Shown one piece after another: positions 1-11,063 of a stretch of DNA of 40,244 nt (positions are counted from its first letter, which is position 1; each line of letters begins with the position of its first letter). The notes below the pieces were generated by a model. It was not told where the DNA came from, searched no databases, and saw only the letters and a program-made list of their open reading frames with translations. The position numbers and the translations under genes were made by a program. Origin of the DNA: Massilia glaciei (GTDB lineage: Bacteria > Pseudomonadota > Gammaproteobacteria > Burkholderiales > Burkholderiaceae_D); the NCBI RefSeq assembly GCF_003011895.2, contig NZ_PXWF02000249.1, forward strand, positions 1 through 40,244, read 5' to 3'.

Positions 1-478
1 GCCCAAGGCGGTATCGCCGACCTGTTTTAATCAGGCGAGCAAAGCACTTCCCGCGCTATTGGTGCGCTGAGCGTGTCGACCGCTAAGGAATCGCAAGCCC
101 ACGCGCTGGCGCGCTGGGGCAGGATGTTGCCGCCGGCTATGTGCTTGGCGTGAAGGACAATCAGCCCTGGCCAGCAGAGGCCGTCAAGCTGTGGCGCGAT
201 GCCGCCGATGGCCGCAGGATGGACATCGACAGCCCGCCGGCCAAGCCGGCGCAACTGGCTCAGACCATGCGTGCGCACGGGGGTATCGAAAACAGCCATG
301 CCGCCGCATCCGGGCTGCGGCGGCGGCGGCGGCGGAAAATTTCACCATCGTGCGCCGAATCGCACTCAATCTTCTGAAAAAGGAGACGACCGGCAAGCCA
401 GGTGTCGCTTCCAGCCGACTGAAAGCCGGCTGGAACCGCGACAACCTGAGCGAGGTGCTTAGGGCCAGCGATCTAATC
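1..478 (+). pseudogene. ISAs1-family transposase remnant (3' part, multiply frameshifted)
   Basis: Fragments of an ISAs1-type DDE transposase can be read in order but in different frames. Around 26-60 there is a piece ending ALPALL; from 130 comes GYVLGVKDNQP, matching the family's typical DYVLAVKDNQ stretch; AHGGIE near 273-290 stands where the family has GHGRIE; from 338 FTIVRRIALNLLKKET and then RLKAGWNRDNLSEVL match the usual C-terminal block. Stop codons and frame changes separate the pieces, and the stretch normally containing the IDAMG motif is unrecognisable, so the gene is dead. The window begins inside it, so its 5' part cannot be judged. It lies about 35 bases beyond the ppsA stop codon, in convergent orientation. 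Family recognition rests on remembered consensus motifs. Confidence 0.75.
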
Positions 479-479
479 C

Positions 480-496
480 TTCGTGCAATCGCCCTG
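480..496 (+). repeat. Candidate right terminal inverted repeat of the ISAs1-type remnant
   Basis: TTCGTGCAATCGCCCTG lies directly after the last recognisable transposase codons. ISAs1-family ends, as I remember them, commonly read like TTCATGCNNTNGCCCTG, so this may be the right end of the element. The partner left end is outside the window, so the pairing cannot be verified. Confidence 0.35.
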
Positions 497-511
497 ATTC
501 AGACCAACGGC

Positions 512-2959
<2,448 letters not shown>

Positions 2960-3137
2960 AATAGACACCTTCACTGATGATAGAAATCGTCACGGCAGGC
3001 GCGCAGACCGGGGTATTCTTGTTATTTTCAGTCTGGTGCAGCACAATTGGCCCGTTGCAGAGCATTTTACAGCCTGTTCCCCGAATTAACAGAACGCACA
3101 ATCATTATTCACAGGCAGCATAGGAACAAGCGACCCC

Positions 3138-3986
3138 ATGAGCTCAGAAATCCGCCCCCCCCTGCCCACCTCGGCGCGCACCGTGTTCTTCGTCTCGGAC
3201 GGCACCGGCATCACGGCCGAGACCTTCGGGCACGCCGTGCTGACCCAGTTCGAGCTGCGCTTCCGCCAGATCCGGCTGCCCTTCGTCGACACGCTCGACA
3301 AGGCCTACGACGCGGCGCGCCGCATCAACGACGCCCACAACAGCGACGGCCAGCGCCCGATCGTGTTCTCGACCCTGGTCAAATCCGACCTCTCGGACGT
3401 GATCCGCAAGTCGCAGGGCATGCACATGGACCTGATCCAGACCTTCGTCGCGCCGCTCGAGCAGGAGCTCGGGGTCAAGTCGACCCACACCATCGGGCGC
3501 TCGCACAACATGGTCGACAGCGAGGAATATAAAAACCGGATCGAGGCGATCAACTTCTCGCTCGCGCACGACGACGGCCAGTCGCACAAAAACCTGGCGG
3601 CGGCCGACGTGATCCTGGTGGGCGTGTCGCGCTCGGGCAAGACCCCGACCAGCCTGTACCTGGCCATGCAGTACGGCATCAAGGCGGCCAACTACCCGCT
3701 GATCCCGGACGACTTCGAGCGCAACAAGCTGCCGTCGTCGCTGCCGCCGTTCCGCGGCAAGATCTTCGGGCTCACGATCACGCCCGAGCGGCTCTCCGAG
3801 ATCCGCCACGAGCGGCGCGCCGGCAGCAAGTACGCCTCGATCGAGAATTGCCGCTACGAAGTCAACGAGGCCGAGCTGATGATGAAGCGCGAGGGCATCC
3901 GCTGGCTCAGTTCGACGACCAAGTCGATCGAGGAGATCGCCACCACGATCCTGCAGGAGATCAAGCCGAACCGGCGCGAGTACTGA
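3138..3986 (+). CDS. ppsR: PEP synthase regulatory protein (bifunctional kinase/pyrophosphorylase, DUF299)
   Basis: PpsR inactivates PEP synthase by ADP-dependent phosphorylation of a Thr next to the catalytic His and reverses this by phosphorolysis. The 282-aa product has the family signatures: [19 protein letters not shown] at 17-35 and the P-loop-like GVSRSGKT at 162-169, followed by [12 protein letters not shown]-terminal [15 protein letters not shown] is also typical. The presumed target motif (RTCHAA) is intact in the divergent ppsA, so the pair is functionally consistent. A weak AGGA lies 12 bases before the ATG. The stop codon falls inside the left arm of a 165-bp palindrome. No sharp promoter could be assigned in the shared 178-base intergenic region. 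Confidence 0.97.
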   Translation: MSSEIRPPLPTSARTVFFVSDGTGITAETFGHAVLTQFELRFRQIRLPFVDTLDKAYDAARRINDAHNSDGQRPIVFSTLVKSDLSDVIRKSQGMHMDLIQTFVAPLEQELGVKSTHTIGRSHNMVDSEEYKNRIEAINFSLAHDDGQSHKNLAAADVILVGVSRSGKTPTSLYLAMQYGIKAANYPLIPDDFERNKLPSSLPPFRGKIFGLTITPERLSEIRHERRAGSKYASIENCRYEVNEAELMMKREGIRWLSSTTKSIEEIATTILQEIKPNRREY

Positions 3987-4147
3987 GAGGCTGAGAGTCT
4001 TTCGATCATGCCCGCTCAGCACGCCAGAAAGCGCCAGTTCGTCGTTGCAAATGCTCGCCATAGCCCGCTATGGCTGTGCTTTGCGCCTCGATCTGCCGCT
4101 TTCTGGCGGGCTGCTCGGGCACGCCCGAAAAACTCTCAGCCTCTGAG
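3983..4147. repeat. 165-bp imperfect inverted repeat between convergent genes
   Basis: The two arms (3983-4064 and 4066-4147) match when one is reverse-complemented: GAGGCTGAGAGT and CGCCAGAAAGCG in the left arm return as ACTCTCAGCCTC and CGCTTTCTGGCG in the right, with a central CCATAGCCCGCTATGG. I estimate about 80% matched positions with one single-base indel. It begins at the ppsR stop and ends before the convergent receiver-EAL gene. It could act as a two-way transcription terminator or be a dispersed palindromic (REP/MITE-like) element; no U-tract is visible, so I do not call it a classical terminator. Confidence 0.85.
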
Positions 4148-4196
4148 GCAAACCACCGAGGCAAACCACTGATGCAAAGCACTGAGGCAAAGGCAA
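4145..4196. repeat. 13-bp direct tandem repeat, about four degenerate units
   Basis: GAGGCAAACCACC, GAGGCAAACCACT, GATGCAAAGCACT and a degenerate GAGGCAAAGGCAACT follow one another directly. The array starts in the last bases of the 165-bp palindrome and ends at the stop codon of the receiver-EAL gene. It is non-coding in both neighbours and probably arose by slippage. Confidence 0.85.
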
Positions 4197-4197
4197 C

Positions 4198-5394
4198 TCA
4201 GAAGAATTGCCGCCACTCCTCCATCCAGCCGGCGATGTTCTCGGCCGGCATCGGCTTGGCGATGTGGTATCCCTGGGCGTAGGTGCAGCCGAGCCCCTGC
4301 AGGAAGTCCCAGTCCTGGCGCGTCTCGACCCCGACCGCGACCGATTTGCGCTCGAGGCTGCGCGCCAGCCCCAGGCAGGAGCTCAGCACCGTGCCCAGCA
4401 CGCGCCGCTTGGAGGCGCCGTCGACAAAGCTGCGGTCGATCTTGAGCTCGGTGAACGGCACGCGCGCGAGCAGCTGCAGGTTCGACGCGCCGGTCCCGTA
4501 GTCGTCGACCGCGAGCCCGAAGCCGAACATGCGCAGGCGCACCATGCGCTCGAGGAAGCCGGCGTCGTCGGTCAGCGCGGCCGACTCGGTGATCTCGAAG
4601 GTGACGTAGTCGGGCAGCACGCCGTGGCGCGCGAGGCAGGCGCCGACGTCGCGCAGGAAGTCGGCGTGCGCCATGGTCTCGTGCGCGAGGTTGAGCGAGA
4701 CCGCCATCGGGATGCCGGCGCCGTGGAACGCGCTGCAGCGCGCCACCGAGCGCTCGAGCATGGTCCAGTCGAGCATGTCGATGCGCTTGTTGCGCTCGAG
4801 CGCGCCCGAGAACGAGGCCGGCGTGAGCACCCCGTGCTCGGGGTGGAGCCAGCGCGCGAACGCCTCGAGCCCCTTGACATGGCCCGTGGCGAGCTCGATC
4901 TTCGGCTGGAAATACGGTTCGAACTGGTTCGCGGCCAGGCCCGCCTGCACCTCGGCGAAGCCGAACACGGGCTCTTCGCGCCGCGCCGACGGCGGCTGCG
5001 GCGGCACGTAATGGGCCAGCAGCGCGCCCAGCGCGTGCTGCGCGACCGGCTTGGCGATGGTGCCGAGCAGGTCGACGCCATAGGCGTGGGCGGTGGTCTC
5101 GACGGCGAACAGCAGGCTCTTTTCTTGGGCCCCGATGATGATGATGGCGGTCGCGCACTCGCCCTGCGCCAGGTGGCGGATCAGCGCCAGCCCGTCGAGC
5201 CCGGGCAGCGCGAGGTCGATGATGGCGATGTCGACCGGCGCGCCGGACGGCTCCTGCAGGCAGCGCAGCACCGCGTGGCCGTCGCTTTGCTCGCCCACGT
5301 GGGCGACCCCCATCTGGGCCAGCATGGCGCCGAGGAAGCGGCGCTGCGCCGCGTCCGTGTCCGCCACCAGAAAATGCAAGTGCGAGATGTCCAT
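4198..5394 (-). CDS. Response-regulator receiver protein with EAL (c-di-GMP phosphodiesterase) domain
   Basis: Two domains are visible in about 398 aa: a receiver domain (residues about 1-125, with acidic pair region FLVADTD, phospho-acceptor region IAIIDLALPGLDG and a late IAKP lysine) and an EAL domain (about 150-398). The EAL domain keeps SLNLAHE, FEITES, DDYGTGASNL, LKIDRSF, GVET and QGYHIAKP, most of the metal- and substrate-contacting positions, but the signature itself reads GLEAF instead of EAL. It probably hydrolyses or binds c-di-GMP under control of an unidentified kinase. The ATG at 5394 is preferred because GGGAG lies 6 bases upstream; the frame is open to a GTG at 5427. It stands alone between ppsR (convergent) and the methyltransferase gene, 50 bases away on the same strand. 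Confidence 0.9.
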   Translation of the reverse strand: MDISHLHFLVADTDAAQRRFLGAMLAQMGVAHVGEQSDGHAVLRCLQEPSGAPVDIAIIDLALPGLDGLALIRHLAQGECATAIIIIGAQEKSLLFAVETTAHAYGVDLLGTIAKPVAQHALGALLAHYVPPQPPSARREEPVFGFAEVQAGLAANQFEPYFQPKIELATGHVKGLEAFARWLHPEHGVLTPASFSGALERNKRIDMLDWTMLERSVARCSAFHGAGIPMAVSLNLAHETMAHADFLRDVGACLARHGVLPDYVTFEITESAALTDDAGFLERMVRLRMFGFGLAVDDYGTGASNLQLLARVPFTELKIDRSFVDGASKRRVLGTVLSSCLGLARSLERKSVAVGVETRQDWDFLQGLGCTYAQGYHIAKPMPAENIAGWMEEWRQFF

Positions 5395-5444
5395 CGTGAC
5401 TCCCATTGGCTCCGGGACCAAATTCACATCAAGATTACATCAGA

Positions 5445-6242
5445 TCAACTTGTTTCGACAGACTGATTTTGGCGCAACTGCTCGAAAAAACACACCGCGG
5501 CGCAGGCGGCCACGTTGAGCGACTCGATCTGCCCGAGGTGCGGGATCACCACCTGGTCGCTGGCAAGGGCCAGCAGGTCGTCGGCCACGCCCTGCCCCTC
5601 GTGCCCGAACAGCCAGGCCACCGGCTGGCGCAGGTCGAGGTCGTACAGGCGCCGGGTCGCGTAGCCGCTGGTGGCGAGCACCGCGATGGCCGCGTCGCGC
5701 ACCAGCGCGGCGAGGTCGACGTTCTCGTATATCTCGACCACGAAATGCGCGCCCATGGCCGCGCGCAGCACCTTGGGCGACCAGCAGAACGCGGTGCCGC
5801 TGCTGCAGTAGACCTGCGTCACGCCGGCCGCCGCCGCGCTGCGCAGGATCGAGCCGACATTGCCCGGGTCTTGCAGGTTGTCGAGCAACACCGCCGAGGC
5901 GCGCAGCACGCCCGGCACCGCGCGCGTGGGGGTGTCGATCAGGAACATGATGCCGACCCCGTGCTCGACCTGGCTGAGCGCCTTGTAGAGCGCGTCGGGC
6001 AGCGCGGTGCAGTGCACCCTGGCCTGCTCGACCCGTTGCACGATGGCGCCCACCTCGGGGTTGGCCAGCGCGCCCTCGGCCACGATGCATTGCAGCGGCG
6101 CGCCGCGCAGCTGCAGGTACGATTCGCACAGGTGCACGCCGTCGAGCAGGGTGCGGCCGGCCTTGCGCCGCGCCTGCGAGCTGCCGGCCAGTTGTTTGAG
6201 CTCCTTGTACAGGGGGTTCTCGCGCGAGCTCACGGTCCTCAT
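5445..6242 (-). CDS. SpoU/TrmH-family RNA 2'-O-methyltransferase
   Basis: The 265-aa product methylates ribose 2'-OH in tRNA or rRNA using S-adenosylmethionine, by family. An N-terminal substrate-binding domain ([14 protein letters not shown], residues 5-18) is followed by the SPOUT knot: motif 1 [18 protein letters not shown] (about 120-137), motif 2 FGHEGQGV (about 210) and motif 3 [18 protein letters not shown] (about 232-250). These are the usual SpoU residues (N and R in motif 1, E in motif 2, S-N in motif 3). The exact target nucleotide cannot be read from sequence, so I do not call it RlmB. Its ATG overlaps the rnhB stop (ATGA), suggesting coupled translation. A longer open frame upstream lies inside rnhB and is rejected. 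Confidence 0.93.
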   Translation of the reverse strand: MRTVSSRENPLYKELKQLAGSSQARRKAGRTLLDGVHLCESYLQLRGAPLQCIVAEGALANPEVGAIVQRVEQARVHCTALPDALYKALSQVEHGVGIMFLIDTPTRAVPGVLRASAVLLDNLQDPGNVGSILRSAAAAGVTQVYCSSGTAFCWSPKVLRAAMGAHFVVEIYENVDLAALVRDAAIAVLATSGYATRRLYDLDLRQPVAWLFGHEGQGVADDLLALASDQVVIPHLGQIESLNVAACAAVCFFEQLRQNQSVETS

Positions 6243-6916
6243 GCGAACAGCTCCACGTTGACGCCGGCCGCCGGCGGCAGGCCCGCCCCGGCCTGCGCCA
6301 GCAGCGCGCGCACCGGCGCGTACGAGCGCCGGTGCACCGGCGAGGGCCCGTGCAGGCGCAGCCGCTCGAGGTGCAGCGCGGTGCCGTAGCCCTTGTGCTG
6401 GTCGAAGCCGTAGTCGGGGTACTGCCCGTGCAGCGCCACCAGCGCGGCGTCGCGCGCGGTCTTGGCCAGGATCGAGGCGGCCGAGATGGCCAGCACCTTG
6501 TCGTCGCCCTCGACGATGGCCAGGCTGCGCACCAGCATCACGGGGCAGCGGTTGCCGTCGATCAGGGCCAGCGTCGGCGGCGTCGACAGCGCCTCGACCG
6601 CGCGCCGCATCGCCAGCATGGTCGCCTGCAAGATGTTGATGGTGTCGATTTCGTGGTGCGAGCACGCGGCCACGGCCCAGGCCAGCGCGTGCTCGCGGAT
6701 CAGGGGGGCGAGCTCGTTGCGGCGCGCCTCGGTCAGCTTTTTCGAGTCGCGCAGGCCGTCGATCGGGCGCTTCGGGTCGAGGATCACGGCGGCCGCGAAC
6801 ACCGGGCCGGCCAGCGGCCCGCGCCCGGCCTCGTCGACCCCGCAGACGATGTCGGCGGCGCTGAACGGCAGCGCGCCCTTGAGGCCCGGATAGAAATTGA
6901 CTTTGGCTTTTCTCAT
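6239..6916 (-). CDS. rnhB: Ribonuclease HII
   Basis: RNase HII nicks the RNA strand of RNA-DNA hybrids and removes misincorporated ribonucleotides. The 225-aa protein has the expected acidic residues: D28 and E29 in [14 protein letters not shown]120 in LIDGNRCP and D138 in VEGDDK, followed by [14 protein letters not shown]. Length is near the family's usual 200-220, with a few extra N-terminal residues before the first strand. It lies 13 bases after lpxB and overlaps the downstream methyltransferase gene by four bases, as expected inside the lpx operon, where lpxB-rnhB adjacency is common in proteobacteria. No clear Shine-Dalgarno precedes the ATG, consistent with coupling to lpxB. Confidence 0.97.
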   Translation of the reverse strand: MRKAKVNFYPGLKGALPFSAADIVCGVDEAGRGPLAGPVFAAAVILDPKRPIDGLRDSKKLTEARRNELAPLIREHALAWAVAACSHHEIDTINILQATMLAMRRAVEALSTPPTLALIDGNRCPVMLVRSLAIVEGDDKVLAISAASILAKTARDAALVALHGQYPDYGFDQHKGYGTALHLERLRLHGPSPVHRRSYAPVRALLAQAGAGLPPAAGVNVELFA

Positions 6917-6929
6917 GGGGCTTGTGGGC

Positions 6930-8096
6930 TTATGCCGATCTGGACGAGGTGATGACGCGCATGACGGCGTCGGCGCTTGCCTGCGAACTGTTGCGCAGCA
7001 GGCTGTGGTGCATGTCGGTGAAGCGCGCCTCGAGCCGCGCGCGCCCGGCGCCGTCCTCGAGCTGGGCCCAGACGGCGTCGGCCAGCAGTTGCGGCGTGAC
7101 CGCGTGCTGCAGCAGTTCGGGCACCAGGAACTCGCGCGCGAGCACGTTGGGCAGGCCGATCCACGGCTGGTAGCCCATGTGGCGCATGATCTCCCACGAG
7201 GCGCGCATGACCTTGTAGGCGATCACCATCGGCTTCTTGAACAGCGCCACCTCGAGCGTGGCCGTGCCCGAGGCCACCAGCACCGCGTCGGCGGCGGCGA
7301 TCGCCGTGTGCGACTGGCCGTCGACCAGTTCGATCGGGGCGTCGGCCAGCCCGGCCGCGGCGAGCAGCTCGCCGAAGTAGGCGCGCTGGCGTTCGCCCGC
7401 CATCGGCGCGATGAAGCGCAGCGACGGGTCGCGTTTGGCCAGCAGCGCGGCCGCGCCGGCGAACGGCGCGGCCAGGTATTTGAGCTCGCCCATGCGGCTG
7501 CCCGGCATGATGGCGACCACCCGCCCCGCCCCCTCGAGCCCGAGGGCGCCGCGCGCCGCCAGGGTGTCGGCGCGCAGCGGGATCATCTCGGCCAGCGGAT
7601 GGCCGATGTAGGTCACCGGCACCCCGGCCGCCTTGTAGATGGCCTCCTCGAACGGGAAGATCACCAGCATGTGCGAGACCGCGCGGATGATTTTTTTGAT
7701 GCGCCCGCCGCGCCAGGCCCAGATCTGCGGGCTCACGAAGTGCACCGTCGGAATCCCGGCGCGGCGCAGCTGCTCCTCGAGCCCGAGGTTGAAACCCGGG
7801 TAGTCGGCGCCGATGAACACGTCCGGGCGCTCGGCCAGCAGGCGGTCGCGCAGCGCGTTCTGGATGCCCTTGATTTCGCGGTAGCGCGGGATCACCTCGA
7901 ACAGCCCGCGCACGGTGAGCGTGTCCATCGGCAGGTCGGATACGAAGCCATGCTCGGCCATGCGGGGGCCGCCGATGCCGTGGAAGCGCGCCGCCGGCAG
8001 CCGCGGGCGCAGGCCGGCCAGCAGGCGCGCGGCGAGCATGTCGCCCGACACCTCGCCGGCCACCAGCGCGACCGAGACGTCAGCGGACGATGCCAC
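6930..8096 (-). CDS. lpxB: Lipid-A-disaccharide synthase
   Basis: LpxB joins UDP-2,3-diacylglucosamine and lipid X to form the lipid A disaccharide on the inner face of the inner membrane. The 388-aa sequence shows the family start [27 protein letters not shown], the stretch [19 protein letters not shown] in the middle, and the nucleotide-sugar region [13 protein letters not shown] of a GT-B fold, with ASGTATLE near the donor site. Translation probably starts at a GTG (8096) that overlaps the 3' end of lpxA by 17 bases; no upstream ATG in frame is available, and the next ATG lies inside the conserved core. The lpxD-fabZ-lpxA-lpxB order is the standard lipid A block. Confidence 0.97.
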   Translation of the reverse strand: MASSADVSVALVAGEVSGDMLAARLLAGLRPRLPAARFHGIGGPRMAEHGFVSDLPMDTLTVRGLFEVIPRYREIKGIQNALRDRLLAERPDVFIGADYPGFNLGLEEQLRRAGIPTVHFVSPQIWAWRGGRIKKIIRAVSHMLVIFPFEEAIYKAAGVPVTYIGHPLAEMIPLRADTLAARGALGLEGAGRVVAIMPGSRMGELKYLAAPFAGAAALLAKRDPSLRFIAPMAGERQRAYFGELLAAAGLADAPIELVDGQSHTAIAAADAVLVASGTATLEVALFKKPMVIAYKVMRASWEIMRHMGYQPWIGLPNVLAREFLVPELLQHAVTPQLLADAVWAQLEDGAGRARLEARFTDMHHSLLRNSSQASADAVMRVITSSRSA

Positions 8097-8871
8097 GGGT
8101 CGCGTTGCCCAGGAAGGCGAGCAGGGTCTCGATGTGCGGGGCCGCCTCGCCGCCCTGCCCGGCCGCCGCCGCCAGCTCGGCCTTGGCCTCCTCGAGCGTG
8201 AGGCCGGCGCGGTAGATGGTCTTGTAGGCGGCGCGGATGCCGTCGATCTCGGCGCGCGTGAAGCCGCGCCGCTTGAGGCCCTCGATGTTGACCCCGCGCG
8301 CGGCCGACGGGTTGCCCCCGGCCAGCACGAACGGCGGCACGTCCTGCGACAGGCTGGTGGTCATGCCGATGAAGGCGTGCGCGCCGATCTTGCAGAACTG
8401 GTGCACCGCGGCGAAGCCCGACAGGATGGCCCAGTCGCCGATGTGGACGTGGCCGGCCAGTGTGGCGTTGTTGGAGAAGATCGTGTGGCTGCCGACCTGG
8501 CAGTCGTGCGCCAGGTGCACATAGGCCGAGATCCAGTTGTCGTCGCCGAGCCGGGTCACGCCGGCGTCCTGCGCGGTGCCGATGTTGAAGGTGCAAAACT
8601 CGCGCACCGTGTTGCCGTCGCCGATCTCGAGCCGGGTCGGCTCGCCCGACCATTTCTTGTCCTGGGGCGCCGCCCCGATCGAGCAGAACTGGAAGAACTT
8701 GTTGTTGCGCCCGATCGTGGTGTGGCCCTCGATGACCACATGCGGGCCGACCACGGTGCCGTCGCCGATCGTCACGTCGGGGCCGACCAGCGAATAGGCG
8801 CCGATGGCGACCCCCTCGCCGAGCCGGGCTTGGGGGTCGACGATGGCGGTGGGATGGATCGTGGTCGCCAT
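8080..8871 (-). CDS. lpxA: Acyl-ACP--UDP-N-acetylglucosamine O-acyltransferase
   Basis: LpxA carries out the first step of lipid A synthesis, moving a hydroxyacyl chain from ACP to UDP-GlcNAc. The 263-aa protein is almost exactly the E. coli length. Repeated hexapeptides (for example IGDGTVVGPHVVIEGH) mark the left-handed beta-helix. The catalytic His region is HLAHDCQVG, with H119 and H122 matching E. coli H122 and H125. The C-terminal helical part begins around NPSAARGVNIEGLKRRGF. I chose the ATG at 8871, which overlaps the fabZ stop by one base (TGATG) and gives [13 protein letters not shown]; the longer frame to 8919 runs inside fabZ and is not supported by the family. Confidence 0.97.
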   Translation of the reverse strand: MATTIHPTAIVDPQARLGEGVAIGAYSLVGPDVTIGDGTVVGPHVVIEGHTTIGRNNKFFQFCSIGAAPQDKKWSGEPTRLEIGDGNTVREFCTFNIGTAQDAGVTRLGDDNWISAYVHLAHDCQVGSHTIFSNNATLAGHVHIGDWAILSGFAAVHQFCKIGAHAFIGMTTSLSQDVPPFVLAGGNPSAARGVNIEGLKRRGFTRAEIDGIRAAYKTIYRAGLTLEEAKAELAAAAGQGGEAAPHIETLLAFLGNATRGIVR

Positions 8872-9356
8872 CACTGCCCCGCTGGCTGGCTCGCGTCGGT
8901 CGCGCTGCGGATGGTGCACATCAGTTCGGCCTCGAGCGCGACCTTGCCGTCGACCGTGCCCACGGCCTTGTACTTCCAGATGCCGCGCGAGACGCGCAGG
9001 ATCTCGACGTCCATCTTGAGCTGGTCGCCCGGCTCGACCGGGCGCTTGAAGCGCGCGTTGTCGATGCCGACGAAATAGACGACCGAGTTCTCGTCCGGCT
9101 TGACGTCCATCGTCAGGAACGACAAGATCGCCGCCGTCTGCGCCATCGCCTCAATCATGAGCACGCCCGGCATCACCGGCTTGTGCGGGAAGTGGCCGTT
9201 GAAGAACTCCTCGTTGGCGGTCACGTTCTTGATCGCCGTGATGGTCTTGCCCGACTCCCAGGTCAGCACGCGGTCGACCAGCAGCATCGGATAGCGGTGC
9301 GGCAGGTACTGCTTGATCTGGTGGATGTCGAGGGTTTTGTTTTCGGTAGTGGTCAT
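8871..9356 (-). CDS. fabZ: 3-hydroxyacyl-[ACP] dehydratase
   Basis: FabZ dehydrates 3-hydroxyacyl-ACP during fatty acid elongation and competes with LpxA/LpxD for the same hydroxyacyl-ACP pool, which explains its place between lpxD and lpxA. The 161-aa hot-dog protein has [16 protein letters not shown] near the N-terminus and the active-site segment [20 protein letters not shown], with catalytic His at 55 and Glu at 69. It is slightly longer than E. coli FabZ at both ends. The ATG overlaps the lpxD stop (ATGA) and its stop overlaps the lpxA start (TGATG), so all three are likely translated in a coupled manner. Confidence 0.97.
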   Translation of the reverse strand: MTTTENKTLDIHQIKQYLPHRYPMLLVDRVLTWESGKTITAIKNVTANEEFFNGHFPHKPVMPGVLMIEAMAQTAAILSFLTMDVKPDENSVVYFVGIDNARFKRPVEPGDQLKMDVEILRVSRGIWKYKAVGTVDGKVALEAELMCTIRSATDASQPAGQ

Positions 9357-10402
9357 TTTGGGTCTGTCAGTGTTTTAATTGTTTTTTCCAGCGCCCGGAT
9401 TTTATCCCGCATGGCGTCCAGATTGCGGACGATCGCCGCAGTTTTTTCCCACTCGGCGTTTTTGGCCAGTGGATAGAAGCCGGTGTACTGGCCGGCCTCG
9501 CGGATCGAGCGCGAGACCATGCTGCCCGACGAGATGTGCACGCGGTCGGCGATGGTCAGGTGGCCGAGCACCATGGCGGCGCCGCCGAAGGTGCAGTATT
9601 TGCCGATGATGGCGCTGCCGGCCACGCCCACGCAGCCGGCCATGGCCGTGTGCGCGCCGATCCGGCAGTTGTGCCCGATCTGGATCTGGTTGTCGAGCTT
9701 GACGCCGTCCTCGATCACGGTGTCGGCCAGCGCGCCGCGGTCGATCGTGGTGTTGGCGCCGATGTCGACGTCGTCGCCGATCATCACGCGCCCGGTCTGG
9801 GGGATCTTGATGTAGACCCCGCCCTCGTTGGCGAAGCCGAAGCCGTCGGTGCCGATCACGGCGCCCGAATGGATGATGCCGCGCGCGCCGATCTGGCAGC
9901 GCGCGTGGAAGGTGACGTTGGCGAACAAATGGGTGTGCTCGCCGATGACGGCGTCGGGCCCGATCACGCAGCCGGCGTCGACCACGGCGCCGGCCTTGAT
10001 GACGGCGCCGGCGCCGACCGACACGTGCGGCCCGATGTGCGCGCCCGGGTCGACCAGGGCGCTTGGGGCCACCACGGCCGAGGCATCGACGCCGGGCGCG
10101 GGCGCGACCTCGCCGAGCGCGGCGAAGAACTGGGCGGCGCGCGCGAAATAGGCGTAGGGGTTGTGGGTGACGATGCGCGCGCCGTGGAAGCCGGCGGCCA
10201 CGAAGGCGTCGTCGGCGGGCGAAACGATCAGCGCGGCGGCGCCGCTGGCGGCGGCCTGCGCCCTGAACTTGCTGTTGCTCAGAAAACTCATGTGCGAGGC
10301 GTCGGCCTCGGCCAGCGGCGCGATGCCGCTCACTTCGAGGTTGGCGTCGCCCACCAGCTGGCCGCCCAAGCGTTCGACCAATTCACCGACCCGCGTGCCC
10401 AT
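9353..10402 (-). CDS. lpxD: UDP-3-O-(3-hydroxyacyl)glucosamine N-acyltransferase
   Basis: LpxD adds the second hydroxyacyl chain in lipid A synthesis. The 349-aa protein has the N-terminal uridine-binding domain ([15 protein letters not shown], then [16 protein letters not shown]), a long left-handed beta-helix of hexapeptide repeats, and the catalytic His in [16 protein letters not shown] at about residue 243. A C-terminal helix ([17 protein letters not shown]) fits the ACP-recognition extension. It lies 64 bases downstream of skp, as in E. coli and most proteobacteria. The start ATG (10402) gives the expected N-terminus. Assignment is secure. Confidence 0.97.
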   Translation of the reverse strand: MGTRVGELVERLGGQLVGDANLEVSGIAPLAEADASHMSFLSNSKFRAQAAASGAAALIVSPADDAFVAAGFHGARIVTHNPYAYFARAAQFFAALGEVAPAPGVDASAVVAPSALVDPGAHIGPHVSVGAGAVIKAGAVVDAGCVIGPDAVIGEHTHLFANVTFHARCQIGARGIIHSGAVIGTDGFGFANEGGVYIKIPQTGRVMIGDDVDIGANTTIDRGALADTVIEDGVKLDNQIQIGHNCRIGAHTAMAGCVGVAGSAIIGKYCTFGGAAMVLGHLTIADRVHISSGSMVSRSIREAGQYTGFYPLAKNAEWEKTAAIVRNLDAMRDKIRALEKTIKTLTDPK

Positions 10403-10466
10403 TGTGTAGTCCCGTCTCGATATGCCGCCTCGTGACGGCGTTGTTGCGAACGCTTGCTTGGAAAAC

Positions 10467-10994
10467 TTACCTGTCCATCTGCTTGAGCAGGCGGTCGGTG
10501 ATGTCGATCTTCGAGCTGAACCAGACCGACTCCTGGAGCACGATGTCGAGTTTTTCCTGCTCGGCGATCTGCTGGATCAGCTTGTACACCTTTTGCGAGA
10601 TGTTGGCGCGCTCCTCGTTCTTGCGCTGCATGAGGTCCTCGCGGAACTCGCGCTGCTTGCGCTGGAGGTCCTTGTCGAGGTCGATCATCTCGCGGGTGCG
10701 CCGCGTGCGCTCGGGCTCGCCCAGGGTGGGCGCGTCGGCATCGAACTTGTCCGACAGCGCCTTGAAGTGCACGATCTGCTCCTGCATCGCCTTCTGGCGC
10801 TTGGAGAACTCGGCCTCGATCTTGGCGTCCGCGGCCTGGGCCTGCTTGGACTCGGTGAACAGCCGCTCGGTGCTGACCCAGCCGATCCGCGCGCCCTGGG
10901 GCATGGTCTGGGCGTGCGCCTGGGTCAGCGCGCCGGCGCACAGGAACACCAGGGCCAGGCGTTTGGTCAAGGAAGCAGTGACAGTGTTCAACAT
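10467..10994 (-). CDS. skp: Periplasmic chaperone Skp/OmpH
   Basis: Skp is a trimeric, jellyfish-shaped periplasmic chaperone that carries unfolded outer-membrane proteins to the Bam complex. The 175-aa precursor has a signal peptide (residues about 1-28: charged start, LALVFLCAGAL core, AHA cleavage site). Mature sequence begins with IGWVSTERLFTES, the usual OmpH strand, followed by a long charged coiled-coil of Lys, Arg and Glu (about 60-150) and a final strand region KLDIVLQESVWFSS. I prefer the ATG at 10994 because GGAG lies 5-6 bases upstream and it directly starts the signal peptide; the frame extends nine codons further. Skp follows bamA, matching its role. Confidence 0.95.
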   Translation of the reverse strand: MLNTVTASLTKRLALVFLCAGALTQAHAQTMPQGARIGWVSTERLFTESKQAQAADAKIEAEFSKRQKAMQEQIVHFKALSDKFDADAPTLGEPERTRRTREMIDLDKDLQRKQREFREDLMQRKNEERANISQKVYKLIQQIAEQEKLDIVLQESVWFSSKIDITDRLLKQMDR

Positions 10995-11063
10995 AGTTCT
11001 CCGCGAATCAGGGACGATCAAAATCAGGAACGATCAGAATGTGGTCCGGTCAGCGCCGGGCCG

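Noticed and set aside
5445-6665. A 406-codon frame ending in the SpoU methyltransferase
   Set aside because: The upstream 140 codons are rnhB out of frame; the ATG at 6242 gives the expected family N-terminus.
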